A DNA stretch of 64,000 nt, taken from JAWKWH01 sp963669285 (GTDB taxonomy: Bacteria; Pseudomonadota; Alphaproteobacteria; Rhizobiales; Rhizobiaceae). Positions 38,757-47,377 of the stretch are shown piece after piece. The notes under the pieces were generated by a model. That model was not told the origin of the DNA and did not search any database. It was given only the letters and a program-made list of their open reading frames with translations. The stretch's first letter is position 1, and every line of letters starts with the position of its first letter. Location: assembly GCA_963669285.2 (NCBI GenBank), contig CAXXSI010000018.1, positions 1-64,000 on the forward strand. Direction: 5' to 3'. The position numbers and the translations under genes were made by a program.

Positions 38757-39122
38757 TCAGTTGTCGGTCGGTACCGCCGGCTCGGACGGCGTTGATTCGG
38801 CAGGTTCTTCCGATCCGCCAAGCTGGTCGAGAACACCTCCGGAACCGGCATCCTGTTCGCCGGTCGCGGCAGGAACATTATCCAGGATATCGATCGGACG
38901 ATCGCCGTAGCGGGCCAGAATTGACAATCCCAGCGACGTTGCGAAAAACGCTACCGCCAGTATCGCGGTTGCCCTTGTGAGGGCATTGGCCGCGCCGCGG
39001 GCTGTCATGAACCCAGAACCTCCACCGATGCCGAGCCCGCCACCTTCGGAACGCTGCAGAAGCACAACGCCAACAAGGGCCGACACCACCATCAGATGGA
39101 TAACGATTACGACGGTTTCCAT
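38757..39122 (-). CDS. secG: Preprotein translocase subunit SecG
   Basis: Small subunit of the SecYEG channel. The 121-residue protein has two membrane segments, VVIVIHLMVVSALVGVVLLQ and ATAILAVAFFATSLGLSILA, with the conserved loop RSEGGGLGIGGGSGFMTARG between them. The C-terminal tail is acidic and Ser/Pro-rich (GGSEEPAESTPSEPAVPTDN), as in other Rhizobiales. It lies just downstream of tpiA, the usual arrangement. Confidence 0.93.
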   Translation of the reverse strand: METVVIVIHLMVVSALVGVVLLQRSEGGGLGIGGGSGFMTARGAANALTRATAILAVAFFATSLGLSILARYGDRPIDILDNVPAATGEQDAGSGGVLDQLGGSEEPAESTPSEPAVPTDN

Positions 39123-39276
39123 GAACTAAGTCCTGGTAGTTGGGGCAACAGGGCCCGAGAATTCGTGTTTCGGTGGCGGCATTACACCGCTTTTCCGGCA
39201 TTTCCAAGGCCTGAAACCGATATGTTTCCAGCCATATGTGAACGAATGCAGGCAAATCAAGGCGTTGGCAGCGGAT

Positions 39277-40041
39277 TTACAGGTTCAGATAGGCTTCCGC
39301 GATGCTGAGAAAATCACCCGCCTTGAGGCTGGCGCCGCCGATAAGCGCCCCATCGACGTTGTTGATACCCAGCAGCTCCACAGCATTTGCCGGTTTGACC
39401 GAGCCACCGTAAAGCAGCCGCACCTTGGCAGCCTCGGCCCCGATCCTATCCTGCAGCTCCGTGCGCATATGCGCATGGGCCATTTCAACATCGGCGGCGG
39501 TCGGCGTCAGACCGGTTCCAATGGCCCAAACTGGTTCGTAGGCGACAACCGTGTTCGCCGAAGTTGCTTCAACCGGAACCGAACCGCTTAACTGAGCCGA
39601 AATGACCTCCAGCGCTTGCCCCTCGCGTCTCTGTGCCTCGGTTTCGCCGATACAAATGATCGCCGACAGACCTGCCCGCCAGGCGGCCTGCGCTTTTCTT
39701 GCCACTATATCGTCGGTCTCGCCATGGTCGGTCCGACGTTCGGAATGGCCAACTACGACATAGGCGGCGCCGGCATCTTTGAGCATCTCTGCCGAGATAT
39801 CTCCGGTGTGGGCTCCGCTCTCGTCAGCATGACAATCCTGACCACCGGCCTTGACCGGAAACTGCGAGAGGATTTCTGCGGCGCGGGACAATAGTGTCGC
39901 AGGTACGCACAGCAACGCTTCGCACTCGGTGTTCAATCCGCCCAGAAAACCATTGCCAATCGACCGCAATTCGCCAAACGATGCGCTGGTGCCGTTCATC
40001 TTCCAGTTGCCCGCAACGAGCGGACGGATACCCGGTGTCAT
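39277..40041 (-). CDS. tpiA: Triose-phosphate isomerase
   Basis: Interconverts dihydroxyacetone phosphate and glyceraldehyde 3-phosphate. The 254-residue barrel shows PLVAGNWKMNGTSASF with the active-site Asn-Lys, YVVVGHSERRTDHGETDD with the electrophilic His, and TVVAYEPVWAIGTGLTPTA with the catalytic Glu and loop 6. LLYGGSVKPANAVELL and DGALIGGASLKAGDF bind phosphate. Full length. First gene of tpiA-secG-ldt-pyrG on the minus strand; divergent from ppiD. Confidence 0.95.
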   Translation of the reverse strand: MTPGIRPLVAGNWKMNGTSASFGELRSIGNGFLGGLNTECEALLCVPATLLSRAAEILSQFPVKAGGQDCHADESGAHTGDISAEMLKDAGAAYVVVGHSERRTDHGETDDIVARKAQAAWRAGLSAIICIGETEAQRREGQALEVISAQLSGSVPVEATSANTVVAYEPVWAIGTGLTPTAADVEMAHAHMRTELQDRIGAEAAKVRLLYGGSVKPANAVELLGINNVDGALIGGASLKAGDFLSIAEAYLNL

Positions 40042-40198
40042 GTAGCTTCTCCGAAAATCTGCCGTGAAGTTGCGATCCGTCTAGCAAATCGACCGGATAA
40101 AGCAATCTCCCATCGTTTCACATCGCCCTTGCGGCACGCCACCTGCCTGGCCTACAAGGCCTTGGTTCGAATTTCACTGTAACAACCCGGATACATAT

Positions 40199-42088
40199 AT
40201 GCTCGACGCACTTCGAAACGCCGCCGGAACATGGGTCGCCAAACTCCTCCTTGTGCTGCTGATCGCCAGTTTTGCCGTATGGGGCATATCGGGGCAGATT
40301 GTCGGCGGACTAGGCGGCAATTCAGTGATTTCCGCAGGTGAAACATCGGTATCGGTTATCGAATACCGTCTCGCCTATGACCGGCAACTCAATGTGCTGT
40401 CGCAGAGATTTGGTCAGACCATTACACGGGAGCAGGCTCAAGCCATCGGAATCGACAATCAGGTCTTGGCACAATTGGTCGCCGGCGCCGTTCTTGACGA
40501 ACAGGCGCGCACCATGGGTCTTGGTCTGTCCGATCAGCGATTGGCAACTCTGACCGCCGAAGATCCGGCTTTTCAGGGTCCAAATGGTCAATTTGACCGC
40601 AACCGGTTCGAATTTGTGCTTCGCCAGGTCGGAATGCGCCCTGAGGACTATTTCAAGAGCCGCAGCCAGGTCGCGATCCGCCAGCAGATCGTGGAAGCAG
40701 TCTCCGATGGCATGGATGCGCCGGATGCGTTTCTCAAGGCAGTGGCGATCTATCAGGGCGAGGACCGGACAATTGAGTTCGTGACCCTGCCGGCAAGTGT
40801 CGCAGGTGTCGTTGGCGAACCACAGGAAAGCGTCCTGTCAGAGTGGTTTGATCAACGCAAATCCAACTATGCCGCTCCCGAGTACCGCAAAATTGCCTAT
40901 ATCAAACTGGAACCGGAAGATATCGCCGATCCCGACGCGGTTGCCGCCGAAGATGTGCGCAGCGATTACGAAAAGAACATCAAGCGCTACACAACGCCTG
41001 AGAAACGGGCTTTGGAACAGCTTGTGTTCAAATCCAGCGAGGATGCGCAGGCCGCCAGGGAAAAAATAGCCGGCGGCGCGACCTTCGCTGAAATCGTCAC
41101 CGCCGAAGGGAAAACCGACGCCGACACGACACTGGGAACGGTGTCAAAGACGGATATAGCGGATGACGCAATCGCTGATGCCGCCTTTGCATTGGCGGAA
41201 AATGAGGTCAGTGATGTCGTGGAGGGCGCGTTCGGGCCGGTGTTGGTTCACGTCAAGCTGATCACGCCTGAGATCGTGGAACCGTTCGATCAGGTCAAGG
41301 ATCAGATTCGCAAGGAGATCGCGGAAAACGAGGCAGCGCGCATTCTGCTGGATGTGCATGACAATTATGAGGATTCGCGCGCCGCCGGGGACACGCTCGG
41401 GGAAGCCGCGGCCAAGCTGCAACTGTCGGTCAAGACAGTAGAAGCGATCGACCGGACCGGCAGAGGGACCGATGGTGAAGTAATCAACAGCCTGCCGGCT
41501 TCGTCCGAACTGATCCGCGGGGCTTTCGAAACCGAGCCCGGGGTTGAAAATCCTGCGATCAACATCGGCAGTTCCGGATTTGTGTTCTATGAGGTCGTTT
41601 CCACCACACAGGCCCGCGACCGAACCCTGGACGAGGTGCGTGAGAAAGCCGTAGGCGACTGGAAGTCTGAAGAGTTGTCCAACCGGCTTGCGGCAAGGGC
41701 CGGCGAAATCGAGAAGCAAGTGAAAGACGGAACGCCGATGGCAGAAGCTGTTGCCGACCTTTCACTTGAGCCGCAGAACAAATTCGGGCTCAAGCGCGAT
41801 GCCGACGATGCCGATATCGGCAAAACAGGCGTTGCTGCTGTCTTTGGTGTGCCGGTGAACGGCACCGGGACCGTGCGCGCGCCTCAGGGCGACAGCTGGA
41901 TCGTCTTCAAGGTGACCGAGAGTTTCGAGCCAGTGGGCGCCGGTCCCGATGCGGTTCCCGAAGAAGCCCGCAATTCATTTGCCTCTGGTCTTGCTGATGA
42001 CTTGCTGGACCAACTCGTCTCGCGTCTGCAGGACGACTACGGCGTGACGGTCAACCAATCAGCAATCAATCGCGCATTGAGCTTTTAA
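40199..42088 (+). CDS. Periplasmic membrane-anchored chaperone/peptidyl-prolyl isomerase PpiD-like
   Basis: A 629-residue SurA/PpiD-type folding factor. A single N-terminal anchor (TWVAKLLLVLLIASFAVWGI, about residues 11-30) is followed by a SurA-N-like helical chaperone region (EYRLAYDRQLNVLSQRFGQT, RFEFVLRQVGMRPEDYFKSR). A degenerate parvulin domain lies near residues 255-355 (LEQLVFKSSEDAQAAREKIA, VSDVVEGAFGPVLVHVKLIT). The tail is a second helical module. It is the first gene before trpD, as is conserved in the order, and is probably cotranscribed with the trpDC-moaC-moeA genes (10-nt spacing to trpD). Confidence 0.88.
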   Translation: MLDALRNAAGTWVAKLLLVLLIASFAVWGISGQIVGGLGGNSVISAGETSVSVIEYRLAYDRQLNVLSQRFGQTITREQAQAIGIDNQVLAQLVAGAVLDEQARTMGLGLSDQRLATLTAEDPAFQGPNGQFDRNRFEFVLRQVGMRPEDYFKSRSQVAIRQQIVEAVSDGMDAPDAFLKAVAIYQGEDRTIEFVTLPASVAGVVGEPQESVLSEWFDQRKSNYAAPEYRKIAYIKLEPEDIADPDAVAAEDVRSDYEKNIKRYTTPEKRALEQLVFKSSEDAQAAREKIAGGATFAEIVTAEGKTDADTTLGTVSKTDIADDAIADAAFALAENEVSDVVEGAFGPVLVHVKLITPEIVEPFDQVKDQIRKEIAENEAARILLDVHDNYEDSRAAGDTLGEAAAKLQLSVKTVEAIDRTGRGTDGEVINSLPASSELIRGAFETEPGVENPAINIGSSGFVFYEVVSTTQARDRTLDEVREKAVGDWKSEELSNRLAARAGEIEKQVKDGTPMAEAVADLSLEPQNKFGLKRDADDADIGKTGVAAVFGVPVNGTGTVRAPQGDSWIVFKVTESFEPVGAGPDAVPEEARNSFASGLADDLLDQLVSRLQDDYGVTVNQSAINRALSF

Positions 42089-42098
42089 TGGGGCAACC

Positions 42099-43127
42099 AT
42101 GGCCGACCTGAAACAATATATCGGCAAGGTTGCCTCCGGACAGGCGCTATCAGGGGACGAAGCGCGCGAAGCCTTCGACATCATCATGTCCGGGGAGGCA
42201 ACGCCGAGCCAAATTGGTGGTCTCCTGATGGGATTGCGGGTGCGCGGAGAAACCGTTGCCGAAATTTCCGGAGCTGTTGCCACGATGCGGGCAAAGATGC
42301 TGCCGGTCAAAGCACCGCTCGATGCGATCGATATTGTCGGAACGGGTGGCGATGCATCCGGATCCTACAATGTTTCGACGCTTGCAGCGCTGGTCGTTGC
42401 CGCCACTGGAGTTCCGGTGGCCAAACACGGCAACCGTGCACTGTCGTCGAAATCAGGTGCAGCCGATACCCTGATGGTGCTCGGCGTCAATATCGAGGCG
42501 GACCCCGACACAATCGGAACATGTATCCGCGAGGCCGGTGTCGGCTTCATGTTTGCACCGGCACACCACTCCGCCATGCGCCATGTCGGCCCGACCAGGG
42601 TCGAGCTTGGAACCCGAACGGTATTCAACCTGCTCGGCCCTTTGTCGAATCCAGCCGGCGTTACCCGCCAACTTGTCGGTGTTTTCTCGCCGGAGTGGGT
42701 GGAGCCGCTTGCCAACGTATTGAACGAGCTCGGCAGCGAAGCAGCCTGGGTCGTCCATGGTGACGGATTGGACGAAATGACAACAACCGGTGTGACCAAG
42801 GTCGCCCAACTCAAGGATGGAATCGTCAGGTCTTTCGATATTTCACCGGAGGATGCCGGCCTGCAGATTGTCGATTTCAAACACCTGAAGGGCGGTGATG
42901 CCGCGCACAATGCAAAGGCGCTCAGAGCGGTTCTTGAAGGCGAGAAGAACGCCTATCGCGACATTGCACTTCTCAATGCTGCCGGCGCCCTGGTGATGGC
43001 AGAAAAAGCCAATGACCTGAAGGAAGGCGTAAGCATCGCCGCAGATGCCATTGACAGCGGCAAGGCGAACGAGGTCCTCGCCAAACTGGTCGCGGTTTCG
43101 AACCGCAATGATGGTTCGACCGCATGA
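42099..43127 (+). CDS. trpD: Anthranilate phosphoribosyltransferase
   Basis: Second committed step of tryptophan synthesis: anthranilate plus PRPP. The 342-residue protein shows DIVGTGGDASGSYNVSTLAA (PRPP-binding GTGGD), VAKHGNRALSSKSGAADTLM, FMFAPAHHSAMRHVGPTRVE and RTVFNLLGPLSNPAGVTRQL. Full length. Its stop overlaps the trpC start (ATGA at 43124), showing translational coupling. The presence of kynU elsewhere in the window means anthranilate is potentially shared between synthesis and breakdown. Confidence 0.96.
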   Translation: MADLKQYIGKVASGQALSGDEAREAFDIIMSGEATPSQIGGLLMGLRVRGETVAEISGAVATMRAKMLPVKAPLDAIDIVGTGGDASGSYNVSTLAALVVAATGVPVAKHGNRALSSKSGAADTLMVLGVNIEADPDTIGTCIREAGVGFMFAPAHHSAMRHVGPTRVELGTRTVFNLLGPLSNPAGVTRQLVGVFSPEWVEPLANVLNELGSEAAWVVHGDGLDEMTTTGVTKVAQLKDGIVRSFDISPEDAGLQIVDFKHLKGGDAAHNAKALRAVLEGEKNAYRDIALLNAAGALVMAEKANDLKEGVSIAADAIDSGKANEVLAKLVAVSNRNDGSTA

Positions 43128-43939
43128 GCGATATTCTGCAGAAAATCGAAGCCTACAAGCGCGATGAGATCGCTGCCGCGAAATCGCTCATACGCGCTGA
43201 AGATCTGAAGGCGCGCAATCAGGATATCGAACCGCCCAGGGGATTTGCCGCAAGGCTGCGCGCAAGGCGCGAGACGGGGCAGTTCGCGCTCATTGCGGAG
43301 ATCAAGAAAGCGAGCCCGTCAAAGGGGCTCATACGTGCCGACTTCAATCCGCCGCTGCTCGCGCGCGCCTATGAGGCCGGCGGTGCCACATGCCTGTCGG
43401 TATTGACCGACAAACCATCATTTCAGGGCGCTCCCGAATACCTGACCAACGCCCGCAGCGCGACAATGCTGCCTGCGTTGCGCAAGGATTTCATGTTTGA
43501 TGCCTACCAGGTTTATGAGGCGCGCAGTTGGGGGGCTGACGCTATATTGATCATCATGGCAGCCGTCGATGACGACACGGCAAAGCACCTTGAGGAAGCC
43601 GCGTTCGAATGCGGCATGGATGTACTGATTGAAGTGCATGATGAGGTGGAAACCGAACGTGCCTTGCATCTCGATTCAAGATTGCTCGGTGTGAACAACA
43701 GGAATTTGCGGACATTTGACGTTGATCTTGCCACATCCGAACGTCTTGCGGCGATGGTTCCTGATGATCGGTTGCTTGTCGGCGAGAGCGGCATATTCAC
43801 TCATGCCGATTGCGAACGCCTGCAGCGATCTGGAATCGGATGTTTTCTCGTTGGCGAGAGCCTGATGCGCCAGGATGACGTCACATCCGCGACGCAGCTT
43901 CTATTGGGCGGCGCTTCGGCGCAAAATGCGGCTGAATAG
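43124..43939 (+). CDS. trpC: Indole-3-glycerol phosphate synthase
   Basis: Converts CdRP to indole-3-glycerol phosphate. The 271-residue barrel shows ALIAEIKKASPSKGLIRADF with the catalytic Lys, CLSVLTDKPSFQGAPEYL, LRKDFMFDAYQVYEARSWGA, LLGVNNRNLRTFDVD and VGESGIFTHADCERL. Full length; its first codon overlaps the trpD stop. Next is moaC, 10 nt after the trpC stop. Confidence 0.96.
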   Translation: MSDILQKIEAYKRDEIAAAKSLIRAEDLKARNQDIEPPRGFAARLRARRETGQFALIAEIKKASPSKGLIRADFNPPLLARAYEAGGATCLSVLTDKPSFQGAPEYLTNARSATMLPALRKDFMFDAYQVYEARSWGADAILIIMAAVDDDTAKHLEEAAFECGMDVLIEVHDEVETERALHLDSRLLGVNNRNLRTFDVDLATSERLAAMVPDDRLLVGESGIFTHADCERLQRSGIGCFLVGESLMRQDDVTSATQLLLGGASAQNAAE

Positions 43940-43949
43940 GGTTGAACCG

Positions 43950-44438
43950 ATGGAATCCGGCAAAGGCAAGCTGACCCACATTTCACCGAGCGGCGAAGCG
44001 CACATGGTCGATGTTGGCGCCAAGACAGTGACGTCGCGCAAGGCAGTAGCGGCAGGTACGGTTCGGATGAAACCGGAAACGCTGAACATGATTCTGGCTG
44101 GTGATGCAAAAAAGGGTGATGTCATTGGCACCGCCCGGCTTGCCGGAATCATGGCGGCGAAGAAAACGCATGACTTGATACCGCTTTGCCATCCGCTCAA
44201 TCTGACGAAGGTGTCGGTCGATATCGAGCCTGATACCGCGTTACCCGGTCTTCGGGTTTGCGCAACAGCTTGCGTCGACGGCAAGACAGGCGTGGAAATG
44301 GAAGCGCTGACCGCCGCAAGCATTGCCTGTCTGACCATCTACGACATGGCCAAGGCGGTGGATCGCGGCATGATCATCGGCGACATTCGCCTGTTGGAAA
44401 AATCCGGCGGCAAGTCGGGCCACTGGCAAGCAGGCTGA
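43950..44438 (+). CDS. moaC: Cyclic pyranopterin monophosphate synthase
   Basis: Second enzyme of molybdenum-cofactor synthesis. The 162-residue protein starts MESGKGKLTHISPSGEAHMV, then DVGAKTVTSRKAVAAG, LIPLCHPLNLTKVSVDI (active-site CHP) and MEALTAASIACLTIYDMAKA. ATG 43950 is chosen because it begins the conserved N-terminus and AGGG lies upstream; a longer frame reaches into trpC. Followed by moeA after 6 nt. Confidence 0.95.
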   Translation: MESGKGKLTHISPSGEAHMVDVGAKTVTSRKAVAAGTVRMKPETLNMILAGDAKKGDVIGTARLAGIMAAKKTHDLIPLCHPLNLTKVSVDIEPDTALPGLRVCATACVDGKTGVEMEALTAASIACLTIYDMAKAVDRGMIIGDIRLLEKSGGKSGHWQAG

Positions 44439-44444
44439 TTGACG

Positions 44445-45659
44445 ATGGCACTGCTACCGGTTTCCAAAGCCCTGGAGCAATTGCTCGATTCAGCAGAAAT
44501 ACTGTCATCGGAAACCGTTCCAATCGGAGAAGCAGCAGGACGAGTTTTGGCCGAACCGGTCCAAGCGCTGCGCACCCAACCGCCGTTCCCGGCATCGGCA
44601 ATGGATGGCTATGCGGTTCGCGCCGACGACCTTAAAACGATTCCGACCGATCTGACGGTAATCGGTGAAGCGCCCGCCGGTCACGGTTTTAATGGTTCTG
44701 TCGGTTCCGGTGAGGCGGTACGCATCTTCACCGGCGCACCGGTACCAGATGGCGCTGATGCGATCCTTATCCAGGAAAACGCTGAAAACGCCGGTACAAA
44801 CAGGATCTCTGCACAGACGGAAGTCGTTGAGGGTCAACATGTACGGCGCGCGGGACTAGATTTCGCAAAAGGCGAAGACCTGGCTGAACCGGGCCGCTTG
44901 CTGGATGCAGCAATGCTGTCGCTGGCTGCGGCGGCAAACCATGCCGAACTGAATGTCGTTCGCCGGCCGCGCGTTGCCATTCTGGCCACCGGCGACGAAC
45001 TGCTGCCGCCCGGCTCCGAACCTGGACCGGATCAGATCATCGCCTCGAATTCCTACGGTGTGGCGGCGATTGCCGCGGCTGCCGGCGCGCAAACAGACGA
45101 TCTGGGGATCGTACCGGATCAAAAAACCGCCATCTCTTCAGCCATCTCGCGGGCATTGGAGGCAAAAGCGGACGTCATCGTCACATTGGGCGGCGCATCG
45201 GTTGGCGACCATGATCTTGTGCGCGACGTGATGGAAGAAATGGGTATGACGCTTGATTTCTGGCGCATTGCCATGCGTCCGGGCAAGCCGTTGATGGTCG
45301 GCCGATTGAAGGGCACGCATATTCTGGGCTTGCCCGGCAATCCGGTGTCGTCCATCGTCTGTTCGCACCTGTTTCTGGTGCCGCTTCTGGCAAAGCTTGG
45401 CGGACGCGGTATTCAGCGTGATATCCGGCAGGCAACAATCATGACGTCGCTGCACAAGAATGACGAACGCGAGGACTATATCCGGGCTGTTGTTCACAAC
45501 GGTGACAACGGGCTGGAAGCGCATCCCTTCGGCAAGCAGGATTCTTCCATGCTCAAGGTTCTCGCCGCGTCAAACGGCCTTGTCATCCGCCCACCGCACG
45601 CTCCGGCGATCGCGGCGGGAGAACTCTGCGATGTGCTGATGTTGCGAGAACCGCAGTGA
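44445..45659 (+). CDS. moeA: Molybdopterin molybdenumtransferase
   Basis: Inserts molybdate into adenylylated molybdopterin. The 404-residue protein shows PPFPASAMDGYAVRADDL, AVRIFTGAPVPDGADAILIQ, RPRVAILATGDELLPPGSEP, SNSYGVAAIAAAAGAQ, TLGGASVGDHDLVRDV and MRPGKPLMVGRLKGTHILGL, all typical of MoeA. ATG 44445 is preferred over an in-frame TTG two codons earlier. In S. meliloti-like genomes lexA follows; here a sulfatase does, marking the edge of the accessory region. Confidence 0.95.
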   Translation: MALLPVSKALEQLLDSAEILSSETVPIGEAAGRVLAEPVQALRTQPPFPASAMDGYAVRADDLKTIPTDLTVIGEAPAGHGFNGSVGSGEAVRIFTGAPVPDGADAILIQENAENAGTNRISAQTEVVEGQHVRRAGLDFAKGEDLAEPGRLLDAAMLSLAAAANHAELNVVRRPRVAILATGDELLPPGSEPGPDQIIASNSYGVAAIAAAAGAQTDDLGIVPDQKTAISSAISRALEAKADVIVTLGGASVGDHDLVRDVMEEMGMTLDFWRIAMRPGKPLMVGRLKGTHILGLPGNPVSSIVCSHLFLVPLLAKLGGRGIQRDIRQATIMTSLHKNDEREDYIRAVVHNGDNGLEAHPFGKQDSSMLKVLAASNGLVIRPPHAPAIAAGELCDVLMLREPQ

Positions 45660-45689
45660 TGTCGAAAAACCAGCTCTAGGCAGGAATGT

Positions 45690-47360
45690 ATGCGCAAGGC
45701 CAGGAACATACTGTTCATCATGTTTGACCAGCTGCGCTGGGACTATCTGAGCTGTTACGGCCATCCGCATCTTCACACACCCAACATCGACCGCCTTACC
45801 GAAAAAGGCGTCCGGTTCGATCGCGCCTATATCCAGTCACCGATCTGTGGCTCGTCGCGCATGTCGACCTATACTGGCCGTTATGTGCACAGCCACGGCG
45901 CTTCATGGAACGGCATTCCGCTCAAGGTCGGCGAAATGACTATGGGTGATCATCTACGCAAAGCCGGCATGGGCTGCTGGCTGGTCGGCAAGACCCACAT
46001 GAAAGCGGACGCCGAGGGCATGGCCCGTCTCGGCCTGGAACCGGACAGCCTGATCGGCGCCCGGGTTGCTGAGTGTGGTTTCGATGTATTCGAACGCGAC
46101 GACGGCATGCGGGCCAGCGGGCCGGATGGCAATTACGATGACACGACCGAGACCCGATATGACGATTACCTCCGCTCAAAGGGCTATGAAAGCGACGATC
46201 CGTGGCATGATTTCGCCAATTCGGGGATCGATGACGAGGGAAATGTCCTTTCCGGCTGGTTCCTGAAAAACTCGGCAGAGCCAGCCAACATCGCCAACGC
46301 GGACAGCGAAACACCCTATCTGACGCGTCGGGGAATGGAGTTCATCGAACAGGCCGATGCGCCCTGGCTTTGCCATCTGTCCTATATCAAACCACACTGG
46401 CCTTATGTGGTTCCAGCGCCCTATCACGACATGTATGGCCGTCAGCACATTTTGCAGCCTGTGCGCAACCAAGCGGAGTTCGACAACGCACATCCAGTGC
46501 TCAAGACGTTCATGGCAAATCCGCTCGGTGAAGCCTTCGCCCGCCAAGAGGTGCGTGATGCCGTCATTCCGGCCTATATGGGCCTGATCAAGCAATGCGA
46601 TGACCAGATGGGAGAGCTGTTTGCCTGGCTGGAAGAGACCGGCCGGATGGACGACACGATGATCGTGCTGACCTCGGACCATGGCGACTTCCTCGGTGAT
46701 CACTGGATGGGTGAAAAAATGTTCTTTCACGACACATCCACCAAAGTGCCGCTGATCATCTACGACCCGTCTGAAGAAGCAGACGCCACCAGAGGAACGG
46801 TGTGCGACGAACTGGTGGAATGTATCGACCTGCTGCCGACATTCGTCGAGATCGCCGGGGGCGAGGTGCCGGATCACATTGTTGAAGGCAGATCCTTGAT
46901 GCCGATCCTGCATGGACGGCCGGAGACAAAGGACAAAGAATTTGTGATCTGCGAATACGACTATTCGGCAACGCCGGCTGCCGATGCGCTAGGAGTTTCG
47001 GCACGCGATGCTGTCATGTTCATGGTGGCGACCAAACGCTGGAAACTGATCCATTGCGAGGGCGGATTCCGGCCGATCCTTTTTGACCTGGAAAACGATC
47101 CGCAGGAACTGGTCGATCTGGGAGACAGCCCCCAGCATGAAGCGGTGATTGAAGAGCTCTATGAACATCTGTTTGCCTGGGCACGCCGAACATCTCAACG
47201 CACCACCCGCAGTGAAGCGCAACTGGAAGCCATGCGTGGTGCATCGCGCCGGCGCGGCGTCATGATCGGCATATACGACGAGAACGATGTGCCGCTTGAG
47301 CTAACCACTGGCTATCGCAACCGCAAGGCAGACAATAAGAAGATCAAACCTGCGTCGTAG
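45690..47360 (+). CDS. Sulfatase-superfamily hydrolase, DQ type (phosphonate monoester hydrolase/choline sulfatase-like)
   Basis: A 556-residue alkaline-phosphatase-superfamily enzyme. The first metal motif is FIMFDQLRWDYLSCYG, with Asp13-Gln14 as in phosphonate monoester hydrolases and choline sulfatases rather than Asp-Asp. Cys53 in SPICGSSRMSTYTGR fits the formylglycine motif C-x-x-S-R. VLTSDHGDFLGDHWMGEK supplies the second Asp-His metal pair. No maturase is in the window. The substrate is unknown; sulfate or phosphonate esters of small polar molecules are possible, and the neighbouring betaine-type genes make choline-sulfate-like compounds worth testing. It lies downstream of moeA by 30 nt. 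Confidence 0.8.
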   Translation: MRKARNILFIMFDQLRWDYLSCYGHPHLHTPNIDRLTEKGVRFDRAYIQSPICGSSRMSTYTGRYVHSHGASWNGIPLKVGEMTMGDHLRKAGMGCWLVGKTHMKADAEGMARLGLEPDSLIGARVAECGFDVFERDDGMRASGPDGNYDDTTETRYDDYLRSKGYESDDPWHDFANSGIDDEGNVLSGWFLKNSAEPANIANADSETPYLTRRGMEFIEQADAPWLCHLSYIKPHWPYVVPAPYHDMYGRQHILQPVRNQAEFDNAHPVLKTFMANPLGEAFARQEVRDAVIPAYMGLIKQCDDQMGELFAWLEETGRMDDTMIVLTSDHGDFLGDHWMGEKMFFHDTSTKVPLIIYDPSEEADATRGTVCDELVECIDLLPTFVEIAGGEVPDHIVEGRSLMPILHGRPETKDKEFVICEYDYSATPAADALGVSARDAVMFMVATKRWKLIHCEGGFRPILFDLENDPQELVDLGDSPQHEAVIEELYEHLFAWARRTSQRTTRSEAQLEAMRGASRRRGVMIGIYDENDVPLELTTGYRNRKADNKKIKPAS

Positions 47361-47377
47361 AACATATTCGTTCCGGT

